A stretch of DNA of 64,000 nt from Pelomonas sp. SE-A7 (GCF_030345705.1 NZ_JAUASW010000001.1:1364001-1428000); one strand, 5' to 3'; shown: positions 27,322 to 38,024, numbered from the stretch's first letter. Notes: generated by a model not told the origin, from the letters alone. A program made the numbers and translations.

Positions 27322-27344
27322 GGGCCCGCTCGCCAGGCGGGCCC
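27322..27344 (+). terminator. GC hairpin after the microprotein pair
   Basis: GGGCCCGC and GCGGGCCC form an eight-base-pair stem with a seven-base loop. There is no T run, so termination is uncertain. TATACT at about 27353 may be the -10 of the next gene. Confidence 0.4.
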
Positions 27345-27387
27345 GGGCCTGCCTATACTCGCGCCGCCACGGCAACAGGAGTCCGCG

Positions 27388-28272
27388 ATGAAGTCCTGGA
27401 TCAAGCGCAGTCTGATGGCCCTGGCCGGCCTGGTTCTCGCCGTGGCAGCGGTGGCTGCCTACGGTTTCTGGAACAGCGAGCGGCTGATGAACCGCCGGAT
27501 CGAGATCCCGCCCTACAAGCTGGCCGATTCGACCGACCTGGACCGCGGCCGCTACCTGTTCGAGACCCGCGGCTGTGCCGAGTGCCACGGCGCCAACGGC
27601 GGGGGCAAGGCCTTCGTCGACACCCCGGAGATGCGGGTCAAGGGCCCCGACATCAGTGCCGGCGGCGCGGTCAAGGCCTATGCCAACGAGGACTGGGACC
27701 GCATCCTGCGCCACGGTGTCAAGCCCGATGGCCGGCCGGCCTTCATCATGCCCAGCGAGGACTACAACCGGCTCACCGACGCCGACCTCGCCGCCCTGGT
27801 GGCCTACATCAAGTCGCTGCCCGCGGCCGGCGGCAGCGGCCTGGAGGCCAGGCTGCCGCCACCGGTGCGCATCTTCTACGGCCTGGGCCTGATCAAGGAC
27901 GCCGCGGCCAAGATCGACCACGCCCTGCCACCGCAGAAGCCCGTGCCCGAAGGCCTGACGGTCGAGCATGGCGCCTACATCGCCGCCACCTGCATGGGCT
28001 GCCACGGCGAGCATTACTCGGGCGGCAAGGTGCCGGGCGGCCCGCCCGACTGGCCGGCCGCGGCCAATCTGACGCCGGGCGAAGGCAGCGCCATGGTGCG
28101 CTATCCCGATGCCGCCCGCTTCATCGCCATGATGCGCAGCGGCCAGCGGCCGGATGGGACCAAGATCCTCGTCATGCCCTTCGAGTCCTTCGGTAAGCTC
28201 AACGACCAGGACCTGGGCGCGCTGCGGCTCTACCTGGCTTCGTTGCCACCGCGGCCCGCCGGCCAGCGCTGA
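27388..28272 (+). CDS. Membrane-anchored dihaem cytochrome c
   Basis: A 294-residue protein with an uncleaved-looking N-terminal anchor (LMALAGLVLAVAAVAAYGF at 9-27) and two cytochrome c domains. Domain one has CAECH near residue 62, domain two CMGCH near 206; each is followed by a Met-bearing stretch (FIMPSED, LVMPFES) that can supply the axial ligand. Such proteins pass electrons from periplasmic dehydrogenases to the oxidase. Its source of electrons is unknown; a terminator separates it from the next dehydrogenase gene. Confidence 0.88.
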   Translation: MKSWIKRSLMALAGLVLAVAAVAAYGFWNSERLMNRRIEIPPYKLADSTDLDRGRYLFETRGCAECHGANGGGKAFVDTPEMRVKGPDISAGGAVKAYANEDWDRILRHGVKPDGRPAFIMPSEDYNRLTDADLAALVAYIKSLPAAGGSGLEARLPPPVRIFYGLGLIKDAAAKIDHALPPQKPVPEGLTVEHGAYIAATCMGCHGEHYSGGKVPGGPPDWPAAANLTPGEGSAMVRYPDAARFIAMMRSGQRPDGTKILVMPFESFGKLNDQDLGALRLYLASLPPRPAGQR

Positions 28273-28298
28273 CGCACAAGCGACTCGCCCGCCCGCAC

Positions 28299-28330
28299 AT
28301 GCCGGCCACAATGGCCGGCATCTTTGTTTT
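28299..28330 (+). terminator. Intrinsic terminator after dihaem cytochrome gene
   Basis: ATGCCGGCCA-CAA-TGGCCGGCAT followed by CTTTGTTTT. It sits 18 bases before the alcohol dehydrogenase start. Confidence 0.85.
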
Positions 28331-28348
28331 CAGACGCGAGCCAACGCC

Positions 28349-29368
28349 ATGAGCCAAGCACCGATACGCGCCTGGGCCGCCTCGGCCAAGGACCAGCCGC
28401 TGCAGCGCTTCGACTATGAGCCTGGGCCGCTGGCCGACGAGGAGGTGGAGATCCGCGTCGAGCATTGCGGCATCTGCCATTCGGACCTGGCGATGATCGA
28501 GAGCGAATGGTTCCCGTCGAGCTATCCGGTCGTGCCCGGCCACGAGGTGGTGGGCGTGATCACCGCCGTCGGCCCGCATGCCAAGGGCCGGCAGATCGGC
28601 CAGCGCGTGGGCATAGGCTGGCACACCGGCAGCTGCAGCCACTGCAGCTTCTGCCTGGGCGGCGAGCAAAACCTCTGCGCCCAGCGCCAGCCGACCATAG
28701 TCGGCCGCCACGGCGGCTTTGCGGATCGGCTGCGCGCGCATTGGAGCTGGGCCGTGCCGATTCCCGAGTCGCTGGACCCGGCCGCGGCCGGCCCGCTGAT
28801 GTGCGGCGGCGGCACGGTCTTCCTGCCCTTAGTGCTGAATTCCATCAAGCCGACCGACCGCGTCGGCGTGGTCGGCATTGGCGGCCTGGGCCACCTAGCG
28901 GTCAAGTTCGCGCGAGCCTGGGGCTGCGAGGTCACGGCCTTCACGTCCTCGCCATCCAAGCGCGACGAGGCGCTGCAATTGGGTGCGCACAAGACCGTGT
29001 CCAGTGTGGACAAGGCGGAGCTGAAGGCCGCGGCCGGCTCGCTGGACTTTCTGCTGGTCACTGTCGGCGCCAGCCTGGACTGGGATGCGCTGATCGCCAC
29101 GCTGGCGCCCAAGGGCCGCATCCACCTGGTCGGCGTGGTGACCGACAAGCTGCAGCTGCGCAGCGGCGCCCTGCTCTCCTGGCAGCGCGGCCTGTCGGCC
29201 TCGCCCACGCCCTCACCGCGCATGCTGGCGACGATGCTGGAGTTCGCGGCCCGTCACCAGATCCTGCCCCAGGTCGAGCGCTTTCCCATGAGCCAGGTCA
29301 ACCAGGCCCTGGACCATCTGCGTGCCGGCAAGGCGCGCTACCGCATCGTGCTCGACGCGGACTTCTAA
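28349..29368 (+). CDS. Zinc-dependent alcohol dehydrogenase (YahK/CAD type)
   Basis: A 339-residue NADP-type medium-chain dehydrogenase. The catalytic zinc region is HCGICHSDLAMIES and PGHEVVGVI; the structural zinc cysteines are in SCSHCSFCLGGEQNLC. The nucleotide motif is VGVVGIGGLGHLAVKFA. The pattern agrees with the cinnamyl-alcohol-dehydrogenase/YahK subgroup that reduces a broad range of aldehydes. The start at 28349 is the one matching the family N-terminus. Convergent with the chemoreceptor gene, eight bases apart. Confidence 0.93.
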   Translation: MSQAPIRAWAASAKDQPLQRFDYEPGPLADEEVEIRVEHCGICHSDLAMIESEWFPSSYPVVPGHEVVGVITAVGPHAKGRQIGQRVGIGWHTGSCSHCSFCLGGEQNLCAQRQPTIVGRHGGFADRLRAHWSWAVPIPESLDPAAAGPLMCGGGTVFLPLVLNSIKPTDRVGVVGIGGLGHLAVKFARAWGCEVTAFTSSPSKRDEALQLGAHKTVSSVDKAELKAAAGSLDFLLVTVGASLDWDALIATLAPKGRIHLVGVVTDKLQLRSGALLSWQRGLSASPTPSPRMLATMLEFAARHQILPQVERFPMSQVNQALDHLRAGKARYRIVLDADF

Positions 29369-29376
29369 GCCAATGC

Positions 29377-30900
29377 TCAGCGGAGCTTGAACACCCCGAC
29401 CAGGCCGCCCAGGCGCGCGGCCTGCTCGTTCAGGCTCATGGCCGCGGCCGTGCTCTGCTCCACCAGGGCGGCGTTCTGCTGGGTCACCTCGTCGAGCTGA
29501 CCGACCGCCTGGCTGACTTGCGAAAGCCCGCTGCTCTGCTCGCGCGTGGCGGCCGAGATCTCGCCTATCAGGCCGCTGACGCGCTGCACCTGCTGGACCA
29601 GCGCCTCCATGGTCTGGCCGGCCTGCTGCACCTGCTGGCTGCCGCCCTCGACCTTCTCGACGTTCTCGGCGATCAGGCTCTTGATCTCGCGCGCCGCCTG
29701 GGCGCTTCGCTGGGCCAGCGAGCGCACCTCGGAGGCCACGACCGCGAAGCCGCGGCCCTGCTCGCCGGCGCGCGCCGCTTCCACGGCCGCGTTCAGCGCC
29801 AGGATATTGGTCTGGAAGGCGATGGAGTCGATCACCGAGGTGATGTCCGATATCTTGCGACTCTGGGCGCAGATCGCGTCCATGGTCAGCACCACCTGCT
29901 GGACCACGGCGCCGCCCTCGGCCGCCACGCTGCTGGCCTGGTGGGCCAGCTTGCTGGCTTCGTCGGCCGAGTCGGCGTTGTGGCGCACGGTCGAGGCCAG
30001 TTGCTCCATCGAGGCGGCGGTCTCTTGCAGGCTGCTGGCCTGCTGCTCGGTGCGGTTGGACAGGTCCTGGTTGCCCGCGGCAATCTCGCCGGTGGCGGTG
30101 CTGATCGACTGGGCGCTCAGGTTCACGTCGCTGACCAGGGCCCGCAGCGAATCGCGGGTACGCGCCAGGGCCGACATCATGCTGTGGCTGTCGCCCTGGG
30201 CCACCGGCACCTCGGCCAGCAGGTCGCCCTCGGCGACCCGCTCGAGCACGTCGCGGGCCAGAGCCGGGTCGCCGCCCAGTTCGCTACGCAGGGCGACGCG
30301 CAGATTCAGTTGCAGGAAGACGCAGACCACCAGGCACAGGGCCACCAGGCCCAGGGTCCACCAGCGGGCCTTGGCCATGGCGGCGCCCGCTTCCACGCGG
30401 GCCGCTTCCTTGTCGGCCGCGCTGCTCTTCTTCAGCTCGATCAGCTCGCCGCGCAGTTCGCGCCAGGCCGGTGTCTCCTGCTTGGTGATCAGCTGGATCG
30501 CGGCCGCCGCATCCTGCGGTGCCAGCGTCACGACCTCCGCCTGCACCTGGGCCAGCTTGCGGCGCATCTCGGCCATGCTCGCGAGCTTCTTCTTGTGCTC
30601 GTCGCCGGCTGCGGCGGCCGCGCCCTGGGCCGCCTTGTCATAGGCCTTGGCGGCGTTCTCCAGGTTCTCGTAGCCCTTCTTGTTGGCCGGATCCAGCGCG
30701 ATGTTGCGCAGCGCCTGGCCCATCTGCAGGCCCTGGGCATACATCTCGGCCACCTCGCTGGCCAGCGCATCCTGGCGGCTGAAGTAGTCGGCCAGGCGGC
30801 TCTCCAGGCCGGAGGTGCCCAGCGCCACGGCCGCCCCCAGCACCACGACCAGGGCGGCCGGCACCAGCTGCGACACCATCACTCTTTGCATGAAGCCCAT
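29377..30900 (-). CDS. Methyl-accepting chemotaxis protein
   Basis: A 507-residue chemoreceptor. TM1 is at about 10-28, a helical periplasmic domain at 29-185, and TM2 at about 187-206. A HAMP region follows, then the signalling hairpin with the conserved tip RAGEQGRGFAVVASEVRSLA. There is no CheR-binding pentapeptide at the C-terminus (it ends VFKLR). The start at 30900 follows GGGGAG. The next gene upstream on the same strand encodes a solute-binding protein that could present a ligand. Confidence 0.95.
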   Translation of the reverse strand: MGFMQRVMVSQLVPAALVVVLGAAVALGTSGLESRLADYFSRQDALASEVAEMYAQGLQMGQALRNIALDPANKKGYENLENAAKAYDKAAQGAAAAAGDEHKKKLASMAEMRRKLAQVQAEVVTLAPQDAAAAIQLITKQETPAWRELRGELIELKKSSAADKEAARVEAGAAMAKARWWTLGLVALCLVVCVFLQLNLRVALRSELGGDPALARDVLERVAEGDLLAEVPVAQGDSHSMMSALARTRDSLRALVSDVNLSAQSISTATGEIAAGNQDLSNRTEQQASSLQETAASMEQLASTVRHNADSADEASKLAHQASSVAAEGGAVVQQVVLTMDAICAQSRKISDITSVIDSIAFQTNILALNAAVEAARAGEQGRGFAVVASEVRSLAQRSAQAAREIKSLIAENVEKVEGGSQQVQQAGQTMEALVQQVQRVSGLIGEISAATREQSSGLSQVSQAVGQLDEVTQQNAALVEQSTAAAMSLNEQAARLGGLVGVFKLR

Positions 30901-31013
30901 CGTCGTCTCCCCTATGAAAGGCGCCGACATGCTAGTCAGCGGCCGCCGGCGGGTCACGGAACTTTTTTGCAGTCAGCGCCAGCCTGCGATGGCCTCGGGA
31001 ACGAGGCGTTCGC

Positions 31014-31742
31014 CTAACGCCCCGCCGGGCGCTGGCCACCCAGGGTGCGCCAGAGCTTCTGCACCAGCTCCGGATGGGCGGACTGGAAGTCCTTGCTGAC
31101 GATCAGGTAGAAGTTCAGCGTGTTGAATGGATTCTCCAGCGCCTCCAGCTGCTTGGCGTACTGCCGCGAAAGCAGCTGGCGCCCCTGCTCTTCCTGCATC
31201 ACGGCCAGCGCGATGCGGCCACGCTCCAACTTGGCGAACAGCTGGTCGGCCGAGGTGGCCTTGTCGTCGATGATCACGCCGAGCTGGTCCAGCGGCACGC
31301 CATAGGCATAGCCGAACTGCACACCCACCGGCTCGTCGCCGACCTGCTGGAACCGGCGGCCGTCCCAGCCGGCCTTGCTGCCCTGGCGCCTGTAGACCAG
31401 GAAGCGCACCGAGCCCAGGCCGCGCTCGGCATCGGGCTGCTTGTCGCCCAGCATCGGATAAGCCATCCAGGCCAGGCGCTCGACGGCAAAGATGCCTATC
31501 AGCGCATCGGCATTGCCGGTCCGCGTGTCCTGCAGGCAGCGGGCGCGCGGCGCCACGCGGTTGTCTATGTCCAGCCCCAGCTCCTTGGCCGCCGCACGCA
31601 CGGCCTGCTGGAACTGGCCATTGCCGTCCGGCATGGTGTAGGGGAAGAACGAGCTGTCCGAGGTGCACAGCCTCAGCGTTACGGCCTGGGCCGTCGTCCC
31701 CAGTCCTGCCATCAGCAAGGCGGCGAGCCAGTGCTTGACCAT
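31014..31742 (-). CDS. Periplasmic solute-binding protein, family 3 type
   Basis: A 242-residue exported protein with signal HWLAALLMAGLGTTAQA and the SBP family 3 layout (LRLCTSDSSFFPYT, then ADALIGIFAVERLAWM). No ABC permease or ATPase is adjacent, so it is probably an orphan binding protein. Two cysteines (LRLCTS, RARCLQD) could form a disulfide. It sits 113 bases upstream of the chemoreceptor gene. Ligand unknown; amino acids are most common in the family. Confidence 0.85.
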   Translation of the reverse strand: MVKHWLAALLMAGLGTTAQAVTLRLCTSDSSFFPYTMPDGNGQFQQAVRAAAKELGLDIDNRVAPRARCLQDTRTGNADALIGIFAVERLAWMAYPMLGDKQPDAERGLGSVRFLVYRRQGSKAGWDGRRFQQVGDEPVGVQFGYAYGVPLDQLGVIIDDKATSADQLFAKLERGRIALAVMQEEQGRQLLSRQYAKQLEALENPFNTLNFYLIVSKDFQSAHPELVQKLWRTLGGQRPAGR

Positions 31743-31767
31743 CGTGTCGAGCCTCCCTGCGGCGAGT

Positions 31768-33051
31768 CTATGGGGCGGTGGCAGTTCGTTGATGCAAGAC
31801 CCGCTGCGGATAGGGGATCTCGACCCCCAATTCGGCCAGCGTCTTGAGCACCGTCAGGTTGACATCGGAACGCACGCCACCCTGGCCGTTCTGCGGATCC
31901 GAGATCCAGAAACTCACGGTCAGCTCCAGGCCGTCGGCCGCGAAGCTGCTGAGCTGCACGGCCGGTGCCGGGCTGGCCAGCACCCGCTCCACACCGCCCA
32001 CGGCTTCGGCCAGCTTCGCCATCACCTGCTCCACGTCGCAGCCATAGGCCACCTGCACCAGCGTGGTCAGCAGCACCTGCGGGTCGGCCAGCGAGCTGTT
32101 CTCGACCCGCGTGGTGATCAGGGTCTCGTTGGGAATGATGGCCTCGCGGCCGTTGAGCGCGCGTATCACGGTGTAGCGGGTCTTGATGTCGCTGATGCGG
32201 CCTTCGAAGCCGTCGACCTTGACCATGTCGCCTATCCGCAGCGAGCGCTCGGCCAAGATGACGAAGCCGCTCACATAGTTGGCCGCCAGCTTCTGCAGGC
32301 CGAAGCCTATGCCCACGCCCAACGCACCGCCCAGCACGCCCAGGGCCGTGATGTCTATGCCGGCCGCGCTCAGCGCCAGCAGTAGGCCCACCAGCAGCAG
32401 CACGGCCCGGGTCAGGTTGACCGCGATCTTGCGCAGCGACAGGTCGGTGGTCACGTTGCGCAACAGCCTGGCCTCGATGATGGACGAGATCCACAGCGAG
32501 ATCACCAGCACCACGGCCGCGGTCAGCCCGCCTTCCAGCATGCTGCGCAGGCTCAGGGCCTTGCCACCGACCTTCCAGCTGATGTCCTCCAGTTCCTGCA
32601 TCAGCGCCGGCCACAGGCCGGTGATCCAGAGCACCGAACCCAGCCAGGCCACCCAGGACACGAAGCGCTCCACCAGCTTCACCCAGTTGGACTCGGGCAA
32701 GGCCACGGTCAGCACACGCACGGTGAAGCGGATCGCCAGCAGCGAGATCAGGACCGGCACGGCCAGCTTGAACAGCGCCAGCGGCAGGCCCCAGTGCATC
32801 ACCAGCCGGCGGGCACCCAGGGCCAGCAGCAGGGCCAGCAAGGGGAACAGCACGCCGTCCACCACATGACGGCCGAACAGCACCGACAAGGGCCGCTGCT
32901 GGCTGTCCATGCGGGACTTGCCCAGCCGCCAGACCAGCAACCAGGCCAGGGCCAGGGCGCCGAGCAAGAGGCCCAGTTCGGTCAGGGCGGCGGGTTTGAG
33001 CAGGGCCGCACCCAGGGCCTGCAGCTCATCGAAGCTGAGCGGTCGGTTCAT
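31768..33051 (-). CDS. MscS-family mechanosensitive channel
   Basis: A 427-residue membrane channel with about four to five N-terminal helices, then the pore helix GGALGVGIGFGLQKLAANYVSG with the Gly/Ala packing pattern of MscS. The beta domain follows with SLRIGDMVKVDGFEGRISDI and NGREAIIPNETLI. It would open under membrane tension to release solutes. It is larger than MscS (about 286 residues) because of extra N-terminal helices. Neighbouring genes are on the same strand but spaced. Confidence 0.94.
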   Translation of the reverse strand: MNRPLSFDELQALGAALLKPAALTELGLLLGALALAWLLVWRLGKSRMDSQQRPLSVLFGRHVVDGVLFPLLALLLALGARRLVMHWGLPLALFKLAVPVLISLLAIRFTVRVLTVALPESNWVKLVERFVSWVAWLGSVLWITGLWPALMQELEDISWKVGGKALSLRSMLEGGLTAAVVLVISLWISSIIEARLLRNVTTDLSLRKIAVNLTRAVLLLVGLLLALSAAGIDITALGVLGGALGVGIGFGLQKLAANYVSGFVILAERSLRIGDMVKVDGFEGRISDIKTRYTVIRALNGREAIIPNETLITTRVENSSLADPQVLLTTLVQVAYGCDVEQVMAKLAEAVGGVERVLASPAPAVQLSSFAADGLELTVSFWISDPQNGQGGVRSDVNLTVLKTLAELGVEIPYPQRVLHQRTATAP

Positions 33052-33087
33052 CGGGAATCGAAGGAATCAAAGAAGAGGGAAATGATT

Positions 33088-34023
33088 TCAGATGCCGGCC
33101 AGCGTGCGCAGATGCACGCCCACGCTGCGGGCCAGCGCATCCAGCGCATAGCCGCCTTCCAGGCAGGACACGATGCGGCCCTGGGCATGGCGCTCGGCCA
33201 GCTGCATGATCCGCTGGGTCATCCATTCGTAGTCGGCCTCGACCAAGCCCAGCTGGCCCAGCTCGTCCTCGCGGTGGGCATCGAAGCCGGCCGAGATGAA
33301 GATCATCTCGGGCTTGAAGGCCTCCAGCGCCGGCATCCACTGGGCCTCGATCATCTCGCGCACCTCGCCACCGCGGGTGTAGGGCGGGACGGGCAGGTTG
33401 ATCATGTTCTCGCCCTTGGGCACGGCGCCGCAGTAGGGATACAGCGGGTGCTGGAAGATCGAGACCATCAGCACCCGCTCGTCGCCGGCCAGGATGTCCT
33501 CGGTGCCATTGCCGTGGTGCACGTCGAAGTCGACCACGGCCACGCGCCTGAGGCCGCGCACGTCCAGCGCATGGCGGATCGCCACGGCCACGTTGTTGAA
33601 GAAGCAGAAGCCCATGGTCTGGTCGCGGGTCGCATGGTGGCCCGGCGGACGCACCGCGCAGAAGGCGTTCTCGGCCTTGCCGTCTATCACCAGGTCGGTC
33701 GCATGGACGGCAGCGCCGGCCGCGCGCAGGGCCGCTGCCCAGGTCTGCGGGCAGGCCACGGTATCGGGGTCCATGGCGCGCGATTCGCCGGTGGCGGCCA
33801 GCGCCTGCAAAGTCTCGCTCAGCTCGGCCACGTAGCGATGGGTATGGGCCAGCTCCAGGTCGCTGCCGCGCGCCTCGGGGGCATCATGGCGCTCCAGAGC
33901 CTGGTCCAGGCCGCTGGCCAGCAGCCAGTCTTCTATCGCGTCTAGACGTTGCGGGCATTCCGGATGGCCCGGCCCCATGTCGTGGCGGCGGCAGGCGGGA
34001 TGGCTGATGTACGCAGTCGGCAT
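33088..34023 (-). CDS. Histone-deacetylase-superfamily hydrolase
   Basis: A 311-residue zinc amidohydrolase of the HDAC/acetylpolyamine-amidohydrolase class. Hallmarks are MGPGHPECPQRL, RPPGHHATRDQTMGFCFFNN with the catalytic His pair, VVDFDVHHGNGTEDI with zinc Asp/His, and the glycine-rich LEGGYAL near the end. Bacterial members deacetylate polyamines or small acetylated metabolites; the substrate cannot be told here. It is divergent from the moxR gene over about 30 bases. Confidence 0.93.
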   Translation of the reverse strand: MPTAYISHPACRRHDMGPGHPECPQRLDAIEDWLLASGLDQALERHDAPEARGSDLELAHTHRYVAELSETLQALAATGESRAMDPDTVACPQTWAAALRAAGAAVHATDLVIDGKAENAFCAVRPPGHHATRDQTMGFCFFNNVAVAIRHALDVRGLRRVAVVDFDVHHGNGTEDILAGDERVLMVSIFQHPLYPYCGAVPKGENMINLPVPPYTRGGEVREMIEAQWMPALEAFKPEMIFISAGFDAHREDELGQLGLVEADYEWMTQRIMQLAERHAQGRIVSCLEGGYALDALARSVGVHLRTLAGI

Positions 34024-34052
34024 GCAGGGCTGGTTTCGGTTAAGGTCGCCGC

Positions 34053-34994
<942 letters not shown>

Positions 34995-34998
34995 TCCC

Positions 34999-35991
34999 AT
35001 GCTGAAGTACGTGCGCTCGCGCATAGACGCCTGGTGGGCCGCCCGCCACCAGCGGCGCGACACCCATGCCATGGGGCAGAACAACATCTACATCCTGCCC
35101 AGCCGGCCGGGCCTGGCCTTCTGCTTCACGCTGGGCGTGCTGCTGCTGGCCTCGATCAACGACCAGCTGAGCCTGGGCTACATGCTGACCTTTCTGCTGG
35201 CCGGCGCCGGCTTTGCGTCCATGCATGCCACGCACGGCAATCTGCGCGGCCTGCAGATGGACCTGCGCGAGCCGGCCCCGGGCTTTGCCGGCGGCGACCT
35301 GCAGCTGGAGCTGAGAGTGCACAACAGCGGCCGCGCGCGCTACGGCGTAGGCATCCGGGTGCAGGACGAGAACGGTGGCAAGGGCGAGACCGCCTGGTGC
35401 GACGTGCCGGCCCAAGGCCATGCCCTGGTCCATGTGCGCTGCCCGGCCACGCGGCGCGGTCTGCTCGAATTGCCGACGCTGGTGATTGAAACCCGCTTCC
35501 CGCTGGGCCTGTTCCGCGCCTGGAGCATCTGGCGGCCGGCCACCCGGGCCTGGGTCTATCCGCGGGCCGAGCAGCCGGCGGCGCCGTTCGCGGTCACGGC
35601 CCATGCGGCCGAGGCCGGCGAGCTCAGCGGCGGCGCCCTGCTGCCGGGCCAGGACTTCGAAGGCGTGCGCGCCTACCGCCGCGGCGACACGCTGCGCCAG
35701 GTGATCTGGAAGAAGGCCGCACTGGCGCTGGAGCAAGGCGGCCCGCTGTGGGTGCGCGAGACCCGCGCGCCGGCCAGCCAGCGGCTCTGGCTGGACATCG
35801 CCGACACCGCCGGCCGCGAATGGGAAGCCCGGCTCTCGCGCCTGACCGCCTGGGTGCTGGCGGCCGAGTCCCAAGGCCATCCCTATGGCCTGCGCGTTCC
35901 GGGTCAGGAACTGGACCCGGCCCAGGGACCTGAGCACCGGCGGGCCTGCCTCGAACTGTTGGCACTGGCCGAACCGGGACGGACCGCATGA
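34999..35991 (+). CDS. DUF58 protein
   Basis: A 330-residue protein with two close N-terminal hydrophobic segments (about 35-50 and 55-73), followed by a soluble domain. The DUF58 signature LPGQDFEGVRAYRRGDTLRQV is at about 216. Function in the MoxR system is not firmly known; it is thought to be the partner of the ATPase. Its stop overlaps the start of the next gene by four bases. Confidence 0.9.
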   Translation: MLKYVRSRIDAWWAARHQRRDTHAMGQNNIYILPSRPGLAFCFTLGVLLLASINDQLSLGYMLTFLLAGAGFASMHATHGNLRGLQMDLREPAPGFAGGDLQLELRVHNSGRARYGVGIRVQDENGGKGETAWCDVPAQGHALVHVRCPATRRGLLELPTLVIETRFPLGLFRAWSIWRPATRAWVYPRAEQPAAPFAVTAHAAEAGELSGGALLPGQDFEGVRAYRRGDTLRQVIWKKAALALEQGGPLWVRETRAPASQRLWLDIADTAGREWEARLSRLTAWVLAAESQGHPYGLRVPGQELDPAQGPEHRRACLELLALAEPGRTA

Positions 35992-38024
35992 GCCTGATCA
36001 GCGAGCGCCTGGCCCGGCTGCCGCGCGAGACGCGCGACACCTTGTTCCTGCTGCTGACCATCACCGCCACCGTGGCGCCGCACGCCGACCATCTGCCACT
36101 GTGGTGCAGCGCCCTCACCGCACTGATGCTGCTCTGGCGCGCCCAGCTGGCCTGGCGCGGCGCTTCGCTGCCGGGGCGCTGGCCCCTGGTCGGCCTGCTG
36201 GTGATCACCGCCGGGCTGACCTGGCTCAGCTACCGCAGCCTGCTGGGCCGCGAGCCGGGCATCACGCTGCTGACCCTGCTGATGGCGCTCAAGACGCTGG
36301 AACTGCGCGCGCGGCGCGATGCCTTCGTCGTGTTCTTCCTCGGTTTCTTCCTGGTCCTGACCTCCTTCCTCTATTCGCAGTCGCTGCTGACCGCGGTCTG
36401 GATGCTGCTGTGCGTCTGGGCCCTGCTCAGCGCCCTGGTGCTGGCCCAGATGCCCATAGGCCAGCCCTCGCTCTTGCTGGCCGCCAGGCAGGCCGCGCGC
36501 ACCACCTTGCTCGGCCTGCCGCTGATGCTGGCCCTGTTCTTCCTTTTCCCGCGCATCGCGCCGCTGTGGGGCATACCCGCCGATGCGGTGGGCAAGACCG
36601 GCCTGTCCAACCGCCTGGACTTCGGCGCCATGAGCGAGATCGCCAACGACGACAGCATCGCGATGCGGCTGCGCTTCGAAGGCCCCGCTCCGCCCTCGTC
36701 GGCCCTGTATTTCCGCGGGCCGGTGCTGTCCGATTTCGACGGGCGCAGCTGGCGGCCCAGCAACCGCGTGTTCCCGCTGCGCGAGGCGGCACCGCGGGTC
36801 AGCGGCCGGGCTACCAGCGTGGAAGTGACGCTGGAGCCGCTGCGCATTCCGGTGCTGCCGCTGCTTGAGCTCGGCAGCGAGGCACCCAATGCCATCTGGA
36901 CTCTCGACCAGCTGACACTACGGCGCGGCGTCGACCTGCAGTGGCTGGCCGACCGGCCGGTGACCGAGCGCTTGCGCTTCACGCACCAGGTCTGGCTGCA
37001 GCACGAGCATGGCCCGCTGAAAACCAGCGGCGCACTGAGCGAGTACGTGGTGCTGCCCCTCAACCGCAATCCGCGCTCCCTGGCCTGGGCCAGGCAGCTC
37101 AAGGCCAGCCTGGGCCCCGAGGCCACGGCGCAGGCGCGGGTCGATGCGGTGCTGAGCCATATCCGCACGAACGACTTCAACTACACGCTGGAGCCAGGGC
37201 GCTACGGAGAACTGACACCGCATCTGATCGACGAATTCTGGTTCGACCGCCGGCTCGGTTTCTGCGAGCACTTCGCTGCTGCCTTCGTCGTGATGCTGAG
37301 GGCCATGGACGTGCCGGCCCGCATCGTCACCGGCTTCCAGGGAGTGGACCCGGTGCCGCAGGACGGCTACCTGGTCGTCCGCAACAGCAACGCCCATGCC
37401 TGGGCCGAATACTGGTCCGAGCGCCGCGGCTGGGTGCGCGTGGACCCGACCGCCGCCGTGGCGCCCGAGCGCATCAGCGCTGGCCGCTCGCTTCAACCGG
37501 CGCCCGGCGCCATCGCCGGCGTGCTGGGCAGCATGAATCCGGCGCTGTGGCGCGGCCTGCGCGACGGCTGGGAAACGCTGAACAACCGCTGGCAGCAGCT
37601 AGTCCTGAACTATTCGCGCGGCCAGCAGTTCGACCTGCTCAAGAGCCTGGGCTGGCAGCAACCCGACTGGACCGCCCTGGGCCAGCTGATCGCCGGCCTG
37701 ATCCTCACGGCGACACTGGTGCTATGGGGCTGGATGCGCTGGCAGGCCAGGCCGCGCGATGCATGGACCAGGCAGCGGCAGAGACTGGTCCGCGAGCTGC
37801 GTCAGGCCGGCATAGAGGCCAGCGAAACTCAGGGCCCGCGGCGCTGGGCTGAACTTCTGAGTGATCGCCACGGCGCTGCGGCTGCAGGTCTGGTCGAGCT
37901 GCTGCTGGGCCTCGAAGCCTCGCGCTATGCCGCGTCGGCAGCGCCCGCCAGCTGGACGGAGCGCAGGCTGTGGTGGCAGCGATTTGCAGCGGCCAGTCGC
38001 GAACTCAGGGCCGGTGCCCGCTGA
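35988..38024 (+). CDS. TgpA-type membrane transglutaminase (DUF3488)
   Basis: A 678-residue protein with about six N-terminal membrane helices, a periplasmic transglutaminase-like domain and a further C-terminal helix (about 565-585). Catalytic residues are visible: Cys in RLGFCEHFAAAF, His in NSNAHAWAEYW, Asp in VRVDPTAAV. TgpA of Pseudomonas has transglutaminase activity and is important there. Completes the moxR/DUF58/TgpA operon, with mltB next on the same strand after 70 bases. Confidence 0.93.
   Translation: MSLISERLARLPRETRDTLFLLLTITATVAPHADHLPLWCSALTALMLLWRAQLAWRGASLPGRWPLVGLLVITAGLTWLSYRSLLGREPGITLLTLLMALKTLELRARRDAFVVFFLGFFLVLTSFLYSQSLLTAVWMLLCVWALLSALVLAQMPIGQPSLLLAARQAARTTLLGLPLMLALFFLFPRIAPLWGIPADAVGKTGLSNRLDFGAMSEIANDDSIAMRLRFEGPAPPSSALYFRGPVLSDFDGRSWRPSNRVFPLREAAPRVSGRATSVEVTLEPLRIPVLPLLELGSEAPNAIWTLDQLTLRRGVDLQWLADRPVTERLRFTHQVWLQHEHGPLKTSGALSEYVVLPLNRNPRSLAWARQLKASLGPEATAQARVDAVLSHIRTNDFNYTLEPGRYGELTPHLIDEFWFDRRLGFCEHFAAAFVVMLRAMDVPARIVTGFQGVDPVPQDGYLVVRNSNAHAWAEYWSERRGWVRVDPTAAVAPERISAGRSLQPAPGAIAGVLGSMNPALWRGLRDGWETLNNRWQQLVLNYSRGQQFDLLKSLGWQQPDWTALGQLIAGLILTATLVLWGWMRWQARPRDAWTRQRQRLVRELRQAGIEASETQGPRRWAELLSDRHGAAAAGLVELLLGLEASRYAASAAPASWTERRLWWQRFAAASRELRAGAR

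Noticed and set aside
28465..31017. An 850-codon open frame on the plus strand across the dehydrogenase and chemoreceptor genes
   Set aside because: It is antisense or out of frame to well-supported genes, has low-complexity Ala/Gln/His/Leu composition and no domain. This is a common artefact of high GC.
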